Counted from the stretch's first letter, positions 39,087 to 50,531 are shown. The stretch is DNA of 64,000 bases from Chrysoperla carnea (GCF_905475395.1 NC_058337.1:138453172-138517171); one strand, 5' to 3'. Made by a program: numbers and translations. The notes: generated by a model from the sequence alone, not told the origin.

Positions 39087-39681
39087 CTAATTTTGAGATA
39101 TAGCAGGTTTATTAGGTTTCATACAGTATGCAATTAGGGCGGATAAGATATGTACGAAGGCAGTCCAAATTGATTTATGTCTTGTATGTTCGATCTCGAA
39201 AGAACCCTTCAGCAGACTAAATACTGTTTCGATAATTGAGCGTTTGCGTAATAATATTTTTTCAAATAATGGCATAAGTTTATTCTTCATTTTCTTCTTT
39301 ATGCCAGTTACTAACTTGAGTCCTTTACTGTATAGATCATCAAAAAGCTCTTGTTTGATATAACCCTTATCGCCAAACAATAATCCCGTGATATGTTTGG
39401 TGATTGTCGAAACCGGTGCTCTATCATCTACATTACCAGGCGTTAGTTTTAGACCTTGAATCTAACCTTTTTCGTTAATAAGCAAATGTAATTTTAGACC
39501 AAAAAACCAACTTTTTGTTGTTTTACCCAAAGCAGCAATACCAGCAAATACTTTATTACGAGAGATTCTTTTTGGATGAGAAACTTCTAAAGATGTGGCG
39601 TCAATATAAGAAACTCCCGTAGATTTAGCTTTCTGCGTATACCATTCAAGTAATAAAACTAAATAACTCAAAACTCTTGGT
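39087..39681 (-). pseudogene. IS982-family transposase, truncated by Polinton element 2
   Basis: The DDE transposase frame reads GVSYIDATSLEV (D1), FGDKGYIKQELF (D2) and KRSIIETVFSLLKG (E). An in-frame TAG near 39462, after LINEKG, breaks it. The N-terminal part is missing because the gene stops at 39681, where the Polinton terminus AGTAGAAGAGTCA begins. Confidence 0.8.
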
Positions 39682-40300
39682 AGTAGAAGAGTCAGCCCAC
39701 TCCTGGCCCAAAAGAATGGTACACTTTTCAAAAAAGGGCAAACCTAGGTGAATGTTGGAAACCTCGGTTGAATGCGAAGTTGGAGGGGATAGATGACGTC
39801 ATTGACCAATAGTAGCGCTGTAAAAATCAAGATGGCGTTGGGAGGTGTGGTGAGGGTGAGGAATGACATAAACGGGGCTTGACCAATAGTGGTGGGCGTG
39901 GTTGACAGGAGTGTGTTTCTTGGAAGTGGGGCTTAAAGGGGGCGGGAATTGGACGTTAGATGAGATAATCGAGCCCACTTTCAACCCCAAAGTATGGTAC
40001 ACTTTTCCAAAAAGGGCAAACCTAGGTGAATGTTGGAAACCTCGGCATTGACCAATAGTAAATCAAGATGGCGTCGGGAGGTGTGGTGTTGGGGAATAAT
40101 GGCTGCCTAAGCATTGATGACGTCATTGGCTTTGACCAATAGCAGCACTGTAAAAATCAAGATGGCGTCGGGAGGTGTGGTTGAATTGGTGGGGAGGAAT
40201 GGCTGCCTAAGCATAAACGGGGAATTACCAGGTGACGTCATTGGCTTTGACCAATAGTGGCGCTTGACGGAGAGTGAACGGGGGGCGGGACGTTGACATT
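39682..40300 (+). repeat. Left terminal inverted repeat of element 2
   Basis: Starts AGTAGAAGAGTCAGCCC and matches the reverse complement of 10196-10750. It carries three TGACGTCA sites (about 39793, 40119, 40213), CCAATAGT boxes and CAAGATGGCGTC modules. The segment near the tip (ATGGTACACTTTTC ... CAAACCTAGGTGAATGTTGG) occurs twice, at about 39717 and 39990, so this end contains an internal duplication of about 270 bp. Confidence 0.8.
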
Positions 40301-40975
40301 AGTCAGCAATTTTCAAGAATATGTTGAAATAGATTTGACCTTGAAAAATATTGTAATTTGACACTTTAAATATACATGATAAAATTCAAAACACGTGACC
40401 GGATGTTAATATTTTTTTATGATTAAGCAATGTAATATGACACTTGAAATTTACATAATAAAAATACATGTTCAAACTTGTTTGAATGGACTTTGATCTG
40501 AAAATAATTTTACACGTGTCAGCAATTCTCAAGAATATGTTGAAATAGATTTGACCTTGAAAAATATGATATCATCATCCTGCTACAAGTTCAAACTTGT
40601 TTGAATCGACTTTATATGTGTCAAGACACGTGACCGGATGTTAATATTTTTTTATGATTAAGCAATGTAATATGACACTTGAACGTGTTAGATAATAATT
40701 TGCAAGTCTGAATTCCAAGAAAAGAATATTATGAGTCAGCAATTTTCAAGAATATGTTGAAATAGATATCATCTAACCTTGAAAAATATTGTAATTTGAC
40801 ACTTTAAGTATACACGATAAAATTCAAGATACGTGACCGGATGTTAATATTTTTTATTGAATCAGCAATATAATATGACACTTGAAATTTACATAATAAA
40901 AATACATGTTTAAACTTGTTTGAACTTGTTTAAACTTGTCTGAATTCCAAGAAAAAATAATTAGTTTGAATTACG
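40301..40975. repeat. Subterminal repeat block of element 2
   Basis: The same units as in element 1, again with three ACGTGACCGGATGTTAAT copies (about 40393, 40628, 40835), and with TTCAAACTTGTTTGAA palindromes and TTCCAAGAAAAGAATATTAT units. Confidence 0.8.
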
Positions 40976-40997
40976 ATTATAAAAATATCAAATTACA

Positions 40998-41135
40998 ACT
41001 TTTTTAGTGGGGGGGATAATGCTATAAAAAGTGATGTACGTAGCTGTTGAAGTATCTCTTTTGAAATTCACCTTTGCTTCAGTTAGTTTTTCTGCATATA
41101 TTTTTTACATTATTTTTATTATTATTATTATGATT
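40998..41135 (+). promoter_or_regulatory. Polinton promoter copy leading into the LINE
   Basis: GTGGGGGGGATAATG and TATAAAAAGTG (about 41007-41030) match the promoter of the 166-aa gene at 3215. The downstream gene is not present because a LINE occupies the (TTA)n leader. After the LINE the sequence differs and leads to polymerase B. Confidence 0.55.
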
Positions 41136-44100
41136 TAAATTTGATATTAACGTATTCATGTCTGCCAAGGAGGGAGAGAGGATACAGGATTTACACCCCA
41201 GAGCCTCCCATCTCCTTGAGAGACATAAATCTTCACAAGGCAGCTACGTCTTTTGAAGAAAGTTCACTGACTTGTGGCCGTGTAGTCTGTACGTCCGTCA
41301 GTCCACGCGACGTCTGTTGGTCCGTCTGTTTTCCGAGTCGGTGGTACGTAAGTCTGTCTAATGTCCTGGTCAAGCAGGCTCCGTCCCTGCACCGCAGCGA
41401 TGTGGAACCTACTAAAAGAAAAAAAAATAGAAAAAGAAGAAAGAAACTTCAAGGGCTGTTACTTGAAGACAGTCTGATGCGATCTCAATGTACGAAGGGT
41501 GCCTATAATGACAGCCTTCTGCATAGAAGAGATAAGGTGACGAAGATGAGACCTGCAGACCGGAATTTGAGATAGATTCGTCTCGAGAGTTGGACGAATT
41601 CCGCCTAGGCAACCGATAATGAGGACAACCATTTTGACTGAGTAGCCAGGGTGTAGTTGTCGTAGTTCTTGTAAGAGATCAAGATATTTAGTCCGTTTTT
41701 GCTCCTCCTTCGTGACTATGTTCGTTTCTGCAGGCGCAGAGAACTCGATGACGTACATAGTCTTAGATAAGATATCCTGGAGCACTATATCAGGCTTAGT
41801 AGCAGAGAGCTGCCTGGTAGTTGGGAACGAGAAATTCCAGAAGATAATGCATTTCTCGTTCTTGACGACGGACTCGATCTCGCCTGGAGCATATGGTAGG
41901 ACTGGCGTAGGGTCCACTTCATACTTGTGTCTCAAGAAGTAGTACAGCACGCGGAGGGCAGCGTTATGGCGATGTATGTAGGTGTTCGTGGCATAAGAAG
42001 GACATGCCGAGATGAGGTGCATCAGCGTCTCCGGCTGAGATTTGCACGCTCTGCACATAGTGGTGGAGACTGCTTGCTTATATACATAATTTTGGTGAGT
42101 TAGCGTCGCTATCACACCATCTTGGGCAGCGATGATAAAGCCGTCTGTTTCGGACTTGAGTCCAGCTGATCGGAGAAAAGAGAACGTAAGATCAACGGAA
42201 AGACTGCAGGTGTCTAGATGACGGTAGAACATTCCCTGATGGTCACGATTCCGATGATCTTCGAAGAGGGAGCGTATTTCAGCTCGTTTTACAGCTGAAC
42301 GAAGTCGAGATTTGGAGAGAAGGACCACGTTATCATCAAGATCACGATTAGACGGATCAAAAGCAAGGCCCAATTTAGACGCTGCATGTTGTGCTGCAGA
42401 GAACAAGAATGCTCCTTTACCCTGTAACTCATGATCGCGCACGAGTTTCATAAGAGGGTCAGAACTATTTATGACCTGACAAGCTATTCCTAAAACTACC
42501 CTATCATGTAGACATTCAACGGATAGGAGACCTCTACCTCCTTGCTGGCGTGGGAGGTAATTACGCGGTACAGAAGCACGTGGGTGCAAACTACGATTGA
42601 CGTTCATGAGTTTGCGAGTGCCTCTGTCAAGTTCCTTAAGCTCCTCTATTGTCCATTTGATGGAACCAAAAGAATAGAGAAGGATGGGTATTGCAAGCAT
42701 ATTAGTAGCACGGATCTTATGGATCCCAGACAATTCTGATTGCCAGATTTGTCGAAGACGGTGCCTATACCTGCCGCGAAGAGCTTCCTTGACAGTAGAC
42801 ACACTTTGAATGTGGTTTTCACCGACACCCAAATATGTGTAGAGCTCTTCTTCATCGAGATGTTTCACGATGCTTCCATCTGTGAGCTGCACGTCTGCAT
42901 CGTAATCAGGGACACGACCCCTCTTACAATGAATGACGGCACATTTATCAAGTCCGAATTCCATGCCAATAGCCTTCGTGTACTGATGGACAGCTTTGAG
43001 AGCTTGAGATAGACTGCTCTCAGAAGAAGCATAAAGTTTCAGGTCATCCATATAGAATAGATGAGTTACCTGATGCTTCCTATCTGCCGGGGGACCACAA
43101 CGGTAACCAGTTTCTTCTCGCAAGCGCAAGGAAAGGGGCATAAGGGAGATGCAGAATAAAAGCGGGCTAAGGCTGTCGCCTTGATAGACACCACGCTTAT
43201 ACGTTACCAGATCTGTTGAGACAGTACGTTTACCACATCTAATGGTAAATTTGGTCTTCCACAAAGGTAACAGCTCTTCGATGCATCTGATGATATCGGG
43301 GTGAATTTTCAAACATTTGAGCAGCACCAATATGAGTTGGTGAGAGGTAGTGTCAAATGCTTTCCTATAATCCACCCAGGCCACACTCAGGTCGCGCTGA
43401 TACTGACGAGCGTCTTGACAGATACATCTGTCAACAAGAAGATTATCTTTGCAACCTGATATACTTCGTTTGGAGCCGCGTTGCTCGTATATCATCTGCC
43501 AAACCGGTTCTATGGTTGTGAGTATGCGTTCATTAAGAATGGAGGTGAACGCTTTGTACACGGTATTGAGACATGTAATCGGGCGATAATTGCTCGGAAC
43601 TGAAAGGTCTCCTTTCTTGGGAATCAAAACTGTTCGTCCTTCCGCGAACCACGTTGGAAAGGTCCCGTACCCAAGGATGTATGAAGTAAAGTGCCTAGCA
43701 AGATGTGCGTGTGTGGAAGTTAAACGTTTCCACCAGAAGTTGGACACAGCATCCATGCCAGGCGCCGAATGATTCTTCTTGCCTTTGAAAGCAAGGGATA
43801 CTTCATCAGCGGTAACAGATGTTAGGACCGCTTGTTCTGCTAGGCGCACGTTGCAGAACCTTTCGAACAGTTTGATTGGTCTTATATTTTTATGTACACT
43901 AGTCGACTTTTCATATAAATCACGCCAGTAGCCATCGATTTGCTCTATCGAAGGTGGATTCTCGACGAGAGAAGGGGGTTTTGCAAATAAACGGGAAGGA
44001 TTCGATGCAAAGATCTTGTTCTCTCGAATACACTTCTCGCGTTTAACTAGCTTTTTCCGAGCGAGAGCTAGTGCACGTATCTTTTCAATGTTTCGCTGCT

Positions 44101-45489
44101 TGATAGTGAGCAGGATACCCTTGTTTAGTGTGTGGTGTTGGTGCCTGAGTTCACGCGCGAAGGCTCGCACCTTTGGGGTGAAGGGTTTACCAGCTTTCTG
44201 GTACTCTAACACACACTCGATACGTGATACCGTCTGTCGTAGAGGGGTCAACTTGGAGTCAAGTTGCTCTATACGCTTGCGTGTTTTCTCCTCGGCTGTC
44301 TCAGTAGACTTGGGGGCAGGAGAAAGAGCACACATTGCAGCATAGACTGAGCTATCGATTTCGAGTAGGCTACTTGTGTGATTCAGATGATCGTCGACGA
44401 TCTGGTTGATTAAAGCAAGGTCTTGTGCTTTGGCAAACGTTTTGCGGTACTTGGGACGTTTGCGTTTGGAAAGGTCATTATCGGTTTTGAACAGGATATT
44501 TTGAAACCGCTCTTTAAGCTCTTCCAAACGAGTGTTTGGTGGCTCAGCAGGAAGGATCGGAGTTTGCTCTACGTTGGCTTCCGTGGTCGAAGTGAGTGGC
44601 GTGGCTGTTTCCGCCGTTAACACAGATAGTGCTGGGATATCTTCGGGTATCAGAGGCGTAGGTGCTGAAGCCTCTAACACAGGTGGTGGTGGGGTATTTT
44701 GACATACCCGATCCTGTGTCTCAGTATCAGATCTCTCACTTTCTAATACTGGCTCATCCTGAGATATTCCATCCTGCGTCTCAGCGACTAATGTCTCACG
44801 TGTAGGATGAACTACACCAATAGCAGCCGGCTCTATCTCATCACCTCGATTCACTTCCGCTTGCGTAGTCCTGCATCGTTTCTCTTGTCCTGTTCGGGGT
44901 TTGTCAAATCCGGTTTTTTTGAGACGGGATGCTTGATCGCGTAGATGTTGCGATTTCATATGGGAAAGTTTGGGATGCTTTTCGCACCAGAGGGTGTGCA
45001 TCCTGCCCATATAGCCACGTCTAGATGGTTCACTTGCTTCGTAACAAGTGAGCAGGTCAGCCTTAAGTGCCTTCGTCCATTGAAAGCACTGAAGACGACT
45101 GTTTTGTGTGCTCGCTCGACTTTCTTGAGAAGTGCCTTGAGATGGCTCTTCGTCGTCAGCGGCACGTCTAGTCTCCGGGACTAGCCTGGGATCCAAAGCC
45201 AAATTTGATTGCTCTCCCTCATATCCGTGAGAGCTACCCCCTATAGGTAAGGTAGAAGCGTCACCTGCAGGGGGGCGGGGTTCTGTAGGACTGGGTCGAC
45301 TACTACCTGCCTGAGGACCGAAAAATCTGCTTCTCAAATTTGACATTTTTTGGATTTGACTCATTTAGCTCCGCTGAGTCAGCACGGACCCACCTCGTTA
45401 GCCCATCACTTTGAGCGGAATTGATGGTTACCGGGTATGGCACGTGTCCTAGTGTTAGGCTCGGACGTGAGGTTAGGGATTGCCTGCCC

Positions 45490-45490
<1 letters not shown>
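41136..45490 (-). mobile_element. R4/Dong-like LINE retrotransposon in a (TAA)n tract
   Basis: A full-length non-LTR element on the minus strand: 5' UTR about 45365-45490, one ORF, 3' UTR about 41136-41458. It is flanked on both sides by ATT/TAA microsatellite. Dong elements of the R4 clade are known to insert into TAA repeats, and the domain plan (restriction-like endonuclease after the RT) fits that group. The target here is the microsatellite in a Polinton leader. Confidence 0.8.
41459..45364 (-). CDS. LINE ORF: reverse transcriptase with restriction-like endonuclease (1301 aa)
   Basis: The ORF is uninterrupted. In order: a low-complexity Pro/Ser/Thr-rich start; a Myb-like or helical DNA-binding region near residues 92-150 (WTKALKADLLTCYEASEP); a charged linker; reverse transcriptase at about residues 530-860, with motif A DYRKAFDT near 664, QGDSLSPLLF and the catalytic FYMDD near 770; a CCHC zinc knuckle (CRACKSQPETLMHLISAC) near 1104; and a PD-(D/E)XK-type endonuclease (KPDIVLQDILSKTMYVIEF) near 1190. 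This is the plan of R2/R4-superclade LINEs that copy RNA at a nicked chromosomal target. An intact frame with all catalytic motifs suggests a young, possibly active copy, unlike its surroundings. Confidence 0.9.
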   Translation of the reverse strand: MSQIQKMSNLRSRFFGPQAGSSRPSPTEPRPPAGDASTLPIGGSSHGYEGEQSNLALDPRLVPETRRAADDEEPSQGTSQESRASTQNSRLQCFQWTKALKADLLTCYEASEPSRRGYMGRMHTLWCEKHPKLSHMKSQHLRDQASRLKKTGFDKPRTGQEKRCRTTQAEVNRGDEIEPAAIGVVHPTRETLVAETQDGISQDEPVLESERSDTETQDRVCQNTPPPPVLEASAPTPLIPEDIPALSVLTAETATPLTSTTEANVEQTPILPAEPPNTRLEELKERFQNILFKTDNDLSKRKRPKYRKTFAKAQDLALINQIVDDHLNHTSSLLEIDSSVYAAMCALSPAPKSTETAEEKTRKRIEQLDSKLTPLRQTVSRIECVLEYQKAGKPFTPKVRAFARELRHQHHTLNKGILLTIKQRNIEKIRALALARKKLVKREKCIRENKIFASNPSRLFAKPPSLVENPPSIEQIDGYWRDLYEKSTSVHKNIRPIKLFERFCNVRLAEQAVLTSVTADEVSLAFKGKKNHSAPGMDAVSNFWWKRLTSTHAHLARHFTSYILGYGTFPTWFAEGRTVLIPKKGDLSVPSNYRPITCLNTVYKAFTSILNERILTTIEPVWQMIYEQRGSKRSISGCKDNLLVDRCICQDARQYQRDLSVAWVDYRKAFDTTSHQLILVLLKCLKIHPDIIRCIEELLPLWKTKFTIRCGKRTVSTDLVTYKRGVYQGDSLSPLLFCISLMPLSLRLREETGYRCGPPADRKHQVTHLFYMDDLKLYASSESSLSQALKAVHQYTKAIGMEFGLDKCAVIHCKRGRVPDYDADVQLTDGSIVKHLDEEELYTYLGVGENHIQSVSTVKEALRGRYRHRLRQIWQSELSGIHKIRATNMLAIPILLYSFGSIKWTIEELKELDRGTRKLMNVNRSLHPRASVPRNYLPRQQGGRGLLSVECLHDRVVLGIACQVINSSDPLMKLVRDHELQGKGAFLFSAAQHAASKLGLAFDPSNRDLDDNVVLLSKSRLRSAVKRAEIRSLFEDHRNRDHQGMFYRHLDTCSLSVDLTFSFLRSAGLKSETDGFIIAAQDGVIATLTHQNYVYKQAVSTTMCRACKSQPETLMHLISACPSYATNTYIHRHNAALRVLYYFLRHKYEVDPTPVLPYAPGEIESVVKNEKCIIFWNFSFPTTRQLSATKPDIVLQDILSKTMYVIEFSAPAETNIVTKEEQKRTKYLDLLQELRQLHPGYSVKMVVLIIGCLGGIRPTLETNLSQIPVCRSHLRHLISSMQKAVIIGTLRTLRSHQTVFK

Positions 45491-45544
<54 letters not shown>

Positions 45545-45556
45545 CATTATTATTTT
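45490..45556. repeat. (ATT)n microsatellite
   Basis: About 20 ATT units at the 5' end of the LINE. The opposite flank near 41116-41136 is a shorter ATT run. Together they are the split target tract. Leucine- and tyrosine-run ORFs here are not genes. Confidence 0.9.
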
Positions 45557-46212
45557 GTTTTTGGTATATTTATTATTCTAAACTTAGTCTATATATTTTA
45601 TACAAAAAACAAATATTACTCAGTTGTAAGTTAACTTTAGTGTTGAACGTTCGGTAACGTATATTTTGCTTAGTATTTGAAAATATAACGGTAAGTGTAT
45701 AAATTTTTTAAATAATATTGTGAAACTTAAATATAATTTTTTTTGAAAGAAGGACACCTACGAACAAAATGTTATGCAGACGCTAAACATGGTACCTCAA
45801 GGTGGTAGCACTGATATGATGAAGAAAGTGGAGAGAGCGTTGAGGCTCATCAAGACGGTGGAGGAAGCTGAGCGATGGATTATACTTAATAAGCAGAACA
45901 TCCGCTTATTCAAAAAGATGTTGATGTTAAAGAAAGAAAATCCTCTGCGTCTTGAAGCTAATATTGGACTTTGTAAATCATACCAGCGGCAACTTCACCG
46001 ACTGCGATTAGATTTAGTTAAACAAGGTGGTGGAGTCACCAAAAAACAAAATCGACATCTAATCTGGGAGACAATTGAAACCACCATCAGGGCAGGGTGA
46101 AGACTGGTATGATTACAAATTTGGATTATAAAGATCCAAATATATTTTTCAACCGGGCATTTCCAATGTTTAGAAGACACGTTCGGCGTGAGCTAGTGAA
46201 GCATCCCCTCAA

Positions 46213-46275
46213 GGTAAGTAAAATTTAAGATTTACAATTTAAATAGTCTAATGAGATCTTGAATTTTTTTTTCAG
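46213..46275 (+). other. Polymerase B intron 1
   Basis: 63 bp, donor GTAAGT, acceptor TTTTTTTTCAG. Removal joins CCCCTCAAG to GTGTATATT in one frame. Confidence 0.75.
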
Positions 46276-47487
46276 GTGTATATTATGTTCACGGGCAATT
46301 TTATTAAGCCCATCACCAAAGAGGAGGATTTGAAAACTTTTATAACGCCGGCCAAGGAAATGTATCTGACAACGGACATGCAGGAGTGGTACAATGATCA
46401 TGTCAAAAACTATTTGCTGAAAAAATTGGAAGAATTCCAGGAACGCGATAGCGGTTGGGCTCTTGACATGATCATAAATATTCGAGTCCACATGAATAAG
46501 TACTCTCCGATCACAGCTGGAACATTTTGCGAACTACCATCTGCAATTAAATGTAGAAAAGCTGTGATTAATGTCCGGAATGATGATCAACATTGCTTTT
46601 TATGGTCGATAATGTCAGCACTTTACCCGGTTGAAAAGCATCCTCAACGTATAAATAAGTACCCGCACTATAGTCATTATTTAAAATTTGATGGATTAAA
46701 GTTTCCCATGTCTCTAGATCAAATTAATAAATTTGAAAAGATGAACCCGCATTTATCGATTAACGTGTACGGCTACAAAGATACGTTTCTACATGGTTTG
46801 GAAATTTTCCCTGTACGCGTTAGTTCGAACACTGCGGGGCAGAAAATTCATCTACTGGCTGTGGAGAATGGGAACAGTCACCACTTTTGCTGGATAAAAA
46901 ATTTAGCAAAGTTGAGTCGATCGAGTGTAAAGAGTGATAGGCATAAAATTTATTTATGTGATCGATGTCTCAACTATTTTGCTACAGAAGTCAAACTCCA
47001 ACAGCATTCAGTAAATTGTGGTGAGAAAGAAGCAGTGCGGGTACGAATGCCTGAAACTGATGACGAGCGGTTCGTTGAGTTCAAAGATTTCAACAGCAAG
47101 GAACGTGTTGAGTATATGGTGTACGCTGACTTTGAGGCGTTATTGGTACCACAACATCATGAAGACATGGAAATGGATCATGGGTCTTATACACAAAAGA
47201 TTCAAAAACATATACCCTACAGTGTAGGTTACTATGTTCATTGTACCCATGATCCCAACCAATCGTTTTATAAGGCATACCGTGGTGCTGATTGTGTCAA
47301 GTGGTTTGTTCATGAACTGGAACAAGTAGCGTACTCATTAGAGCAAAAAATAAAACACGTTAAACCAATGTATCCGCTCACCGTCGAACAAGAACTGGAT
47401 TTTATGTCAGCAGAGAAGTGTCACATTTGTGATAAAGATTTCGTATCCAATTCCATACGTGTTCGCGACCATTCACATCGCACAGGT

Positions 47488-47544
47488 AATGTAATTTATT
47501 TATTATTTTTTAATTTCATCTAATTTTATATTAATCTATTTTAG
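47488..47544 (+). other. Polymerase B intron 2
   Basis: 57 bp, donor GTAATG, acceptor CTATTTTAG. Removal restores continuity across the conserved RDHSHRTG block. Confidence 0.8.
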
Positions 47545-47847
47545 GTATCTACCGTGGAGCAGCACACCAATTTTGTAATCTGCATTATCAAGATTCAAGG
47601 ATGATACCTGTTGTGATGCACAGCTTGAGTGGATACGATTCGCATTTTATTATTGAAGCTCTGCTGACGGAAATCGACGGTCAAGTTGATGTGTTGCCCA
47701 TCAACAAAGAAAAGTACATCAGTTTCACAAAGCACGTCTCGGACATTCAACTAAGATTCATCGATTCCTTCCGATTTCTCGCAGACAAGTTAGAAAATCT
47801 GGCCTCATATTTAGATAATGATAAAAAATCCATTTTACATTAAGAGG

Positions 47848-47914
47848 TAAATGATAAAAAAAAAATAATTTTTAATACAGGATTGTAATTTGTTTTCTAT
47901 TTTTTTTTTATAGG
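47848..47914 (+). other. Polymerase B intron 3
   Basis: About 67 bp, donor GTAAAT, acceptor TTTTTTATAG. The reading frame continues across it, except for the TAA just upstream of the donor. Confidence 0.65.
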
Positions 47915-49882
47915 TCAGTAATGATGAACAATTTCAATTGCTGACGAGAAAAGGTGTATTTCCATATGAATACATGAGTAGCTGGGGACGTCTCCAAGAG
48001 ACAAAATTACCACCAAAGGAGGCGTTCTACAGTGTGTTAACAGATGAACACATAACGGATGAGGATTATAACCATGCGATACAGGTATGGAACACATTCA
48101 ATTTACATACACTAGGTGATTATTCAGACCTGTATATGAAAACTGATGTCTTACTACTTGCGGATATTTTTGAAAATTTCCGTAACACTTGTATTCATAG
48201 CTATAGCCTCGATCCTAGTCACTATTACACACTTCCTGGCTATACGTGGAGCGCCATGTTGAAATACACCAATATCAAATTGGAATTGTTCACGGATATT
48301 GATGACTTGTTGTTTATCGAGAAAGGAATCAGAGGCGGTGTAAGTCAATGTTCTAATCGCTATGCTAAGGCAAACAATAAGTACATGGAAGAGGGGTATG
48401 ATAAAACTCAAGAAGATGTCTACCTTATGTATTATGATGTGGTGAACCTATATGGTGCAGCAATGTGTGGATACCTACCAACAGGAAATTTTAAGTGGGT
48501 CGACACACCAAACATCGAGGATGTTGCAGATGATTCACCAGTCGGGTACATTTTAGAAGTAGACCTTGAAATACCCCAACATCTACATGATAACTTTAGC
48601 GATTTACCGCCATGTCCGGAGACAACGAAACCACCTGGATCAAAACAAAAATATCTTCTGTCAACCCTTTACAATAAGACCAACTATGTCGTGCACTACA
48701 GGAATTTAAAACTGTATACACAACTCGGTGTTAAGGTAACAAAATACCACCGTGTGTTACAATTCGATCAATCTGCATGGTTGAAACCATATATTGATTT
48801 CAATACCGAGATGCGCAAGAACGCCTCAAATGAGTTTGAAAAAGCATTATTCAAACTCATGATTAATGCCATCTTCGGTAAAACCATGGAGAATGTGAGG
48901 AAACATCGGGTTGTGTACATACGAAAAAATTGGGATGGAAAACATGGTGTGAAGAAATTAATTGCCAAACCCAATTTTCACAGTATGATGGTGCTCGACA
49001 ATGACGTCAGTATTGTTGAAATGAAAAAATCACAGATACGTTTCAACAAACCCATCTACATAGGCTTCACAATTTTAGACGTATCGAAAACGTTTGTGTA
49101 TGACTTCCACTACAACTACATGTACCAACGGTGCAACCCCACAAATGTCAGGTTATTATACACAGACACCGATAGTCTAATTTATAGTGTGAGAAATACT
49201 GACGTCTATGAGGTCATGAAACAGGATATTAATCGTTTTGATACGGCTGACTATGCACCCGACAACATCTATGGTATGCCACTACGTAATAAGAAAGTCA
49301 AGGGTTTAATGTCCGATGAAAATAATGGTGATGTTATGCTAGAATTTGTCGGATTACGTAGCAAAATGTATGCTATTCGGGTGCAAAATAAAAAAGAGAC
49401 TAAACGATCCAAGGGTCTCAAGAAGTCAGCTATCCGAAAACTTACTTTTGAGGACTATAAGCGGTGTTTGCTTGAGAACCGTAACTTTTACCGTGTTCAG
49501 CAAAGCATCCAATCCAAGCGACACCGCTTACATACCATCAAACAGCAGAAAGTGGGCTTATCACCATTTGACCAAAAACGATACATTACTCACAATTCAT
49601 GTGAAACAAAACCATGGGGTCACTATAGCATTATTTGTTGAGTGTAAGTATTTTATATTTTATGTTTTTAATATTTAGCTAATTTTTGCTGTTGTTTCAG
49701 AAATGTGTCCTGCTGTTGTTGTTGTGATCCTCAAAGTGGTTCGGTATTGTGATAGGTGTACAAACAATTGATAGAGTAGTGCGCATGAACAATTGATAGA
49801 GTAGTGGTGGGGGTGTCAAAAAAACTGATAGTTAGGTAGAATTATTGTAGAAAACAATTTAGTGTTAGTTTAAACATACAAA

Positions 49883-50311
49883 ATGCAAGACTTTGATAAT
49901 CATAATAGTGATAACAACTGTATTGTTAATATGATTAAAGATAATTGTAGTTTAAGTACTATAAACAATGTGTTAACAAAGTATTTTAAAACATCGGTTA
50001 ATATGGCAATTAAATGTGGTCGACCGGAAACTTTAAACTACCTTATTGATAAGGTAGAACAAATGGACTTAGAAGTGAAATTTTCCCCATCGTCAGACGA
50101 TGAAGACAAACAAATTTGAAACTGGATTTTAAAAAATATCCACTCTGGACAAAAAGATGGAATTGTAGGAAAAGATGGTATTTTTGAACAATCTTACTAC
50201 AGTGTATTTACATCAGACGAGTTATCCGACTATGTTCAAGTGAAAGAAATAATTGAAAATTATCTTATGAAGAAAGATGATGATGATGACAATGGACACT
50301 TTTCAGAATAA
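49883..50311 (+). pseudogene. Polinton hypothetical protein, nonsense mutation
   Basis: 78 codons from MQDFDNHNSDNNCIVNMI to the TGA at 50117-50119. The same frame then continues for 64 codons to 50311, ending in an acidic DDDDDNGHFSE tail. The N-terminal part resembles a short ankyrin-like helix pair (NMAIKCGRPETLNYLIDKV), which is only suggestive. No family assigned. Confidence 0.5.
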
Positions 50312-50531
50312 TAATTATAATGTATTTTCGATAATTTATAAATATATATTTTTTAAATATTATTATAATACAACTCTGTTTTTATATGTTATAGATAAAA
50401 TTTTACAATAAAAATAATATTTTTACAATGTGATATTTTTTATTTTTTTTATAAAACACAAATATGTTCACAAAAACGGTCCACTATAACAAATTTTTTA
50501 TTGTTACAAGTATGTTCATAAAAACGTTCCA
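50312..50531. other. Non-coding, AT-rich
   Basis: Poly-A signals and the ATATGTTCACAAAA repeats also seen near 1803-1880. No gene. Confidence 0.55.

Larger units (their letters stand above)
10751..39681. other. Rickettsia-derived segment 1
   Basis: About 28.9 kb of bacterial sequence lies between the two Polintons. Gene content (typA, icd, recO, recJ, prfA, pdhC, infC, GTA tail genes), palindromic repeats ending in CCTCGCAATGACG, and IS families typical of IS-rich Rickettsia point to that genus. Almost every gene is broken and a host SINE is inserted at 25801-26154, so it is best read as a nuclear insert rather than a living bacterial chromosome. Confidence 0.85.
45774..49641 (+). pseudogene. 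Polinton protein-primed DNA polymerase B, three introns, two lesions
   Basis: This enzyme replicates the element. Exon ends are supported by splice signals at introns 46213-46275, 47488-47544 and 47848-47914. The 3'-5' exonuclease shows YADFEALL and SLSGYDSHF. The polymerase shows DVVNLYGAAM (motif A), KLMINAIFGKTMENV (motif B) and YTDTDS (motif C, about 49159-49176). A CHICDKD...RDHSHR zinc-type segment lies in the N-terminal half. One base appears lost in a G-run near 46096, changing the frame of the first 108 codons, and an in-frame TAA is present at about 47840, just before intron 3. The catalytic domains downstream are open. Confidence 0.85.

Noticed and set aside
10751-39681. Plain bacterial chromosome contaminating the assembly
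   Set aside because: Considered as the simplest explanation, but the SINE with target duplication inside a bacterial IS and the breakage of all eight housekeeping genes argue against it. The Polinton junctions alone would not have excluded it.
45421-45657. ORFs with leucine or tyrosine runs
   Set aside because: Translations of the (ATT)n microsatellite.
47018-47325. Several small ORFs overlapping polymerase B
   Set aside because: Shadows in other frames of the conserved exonuclease region.
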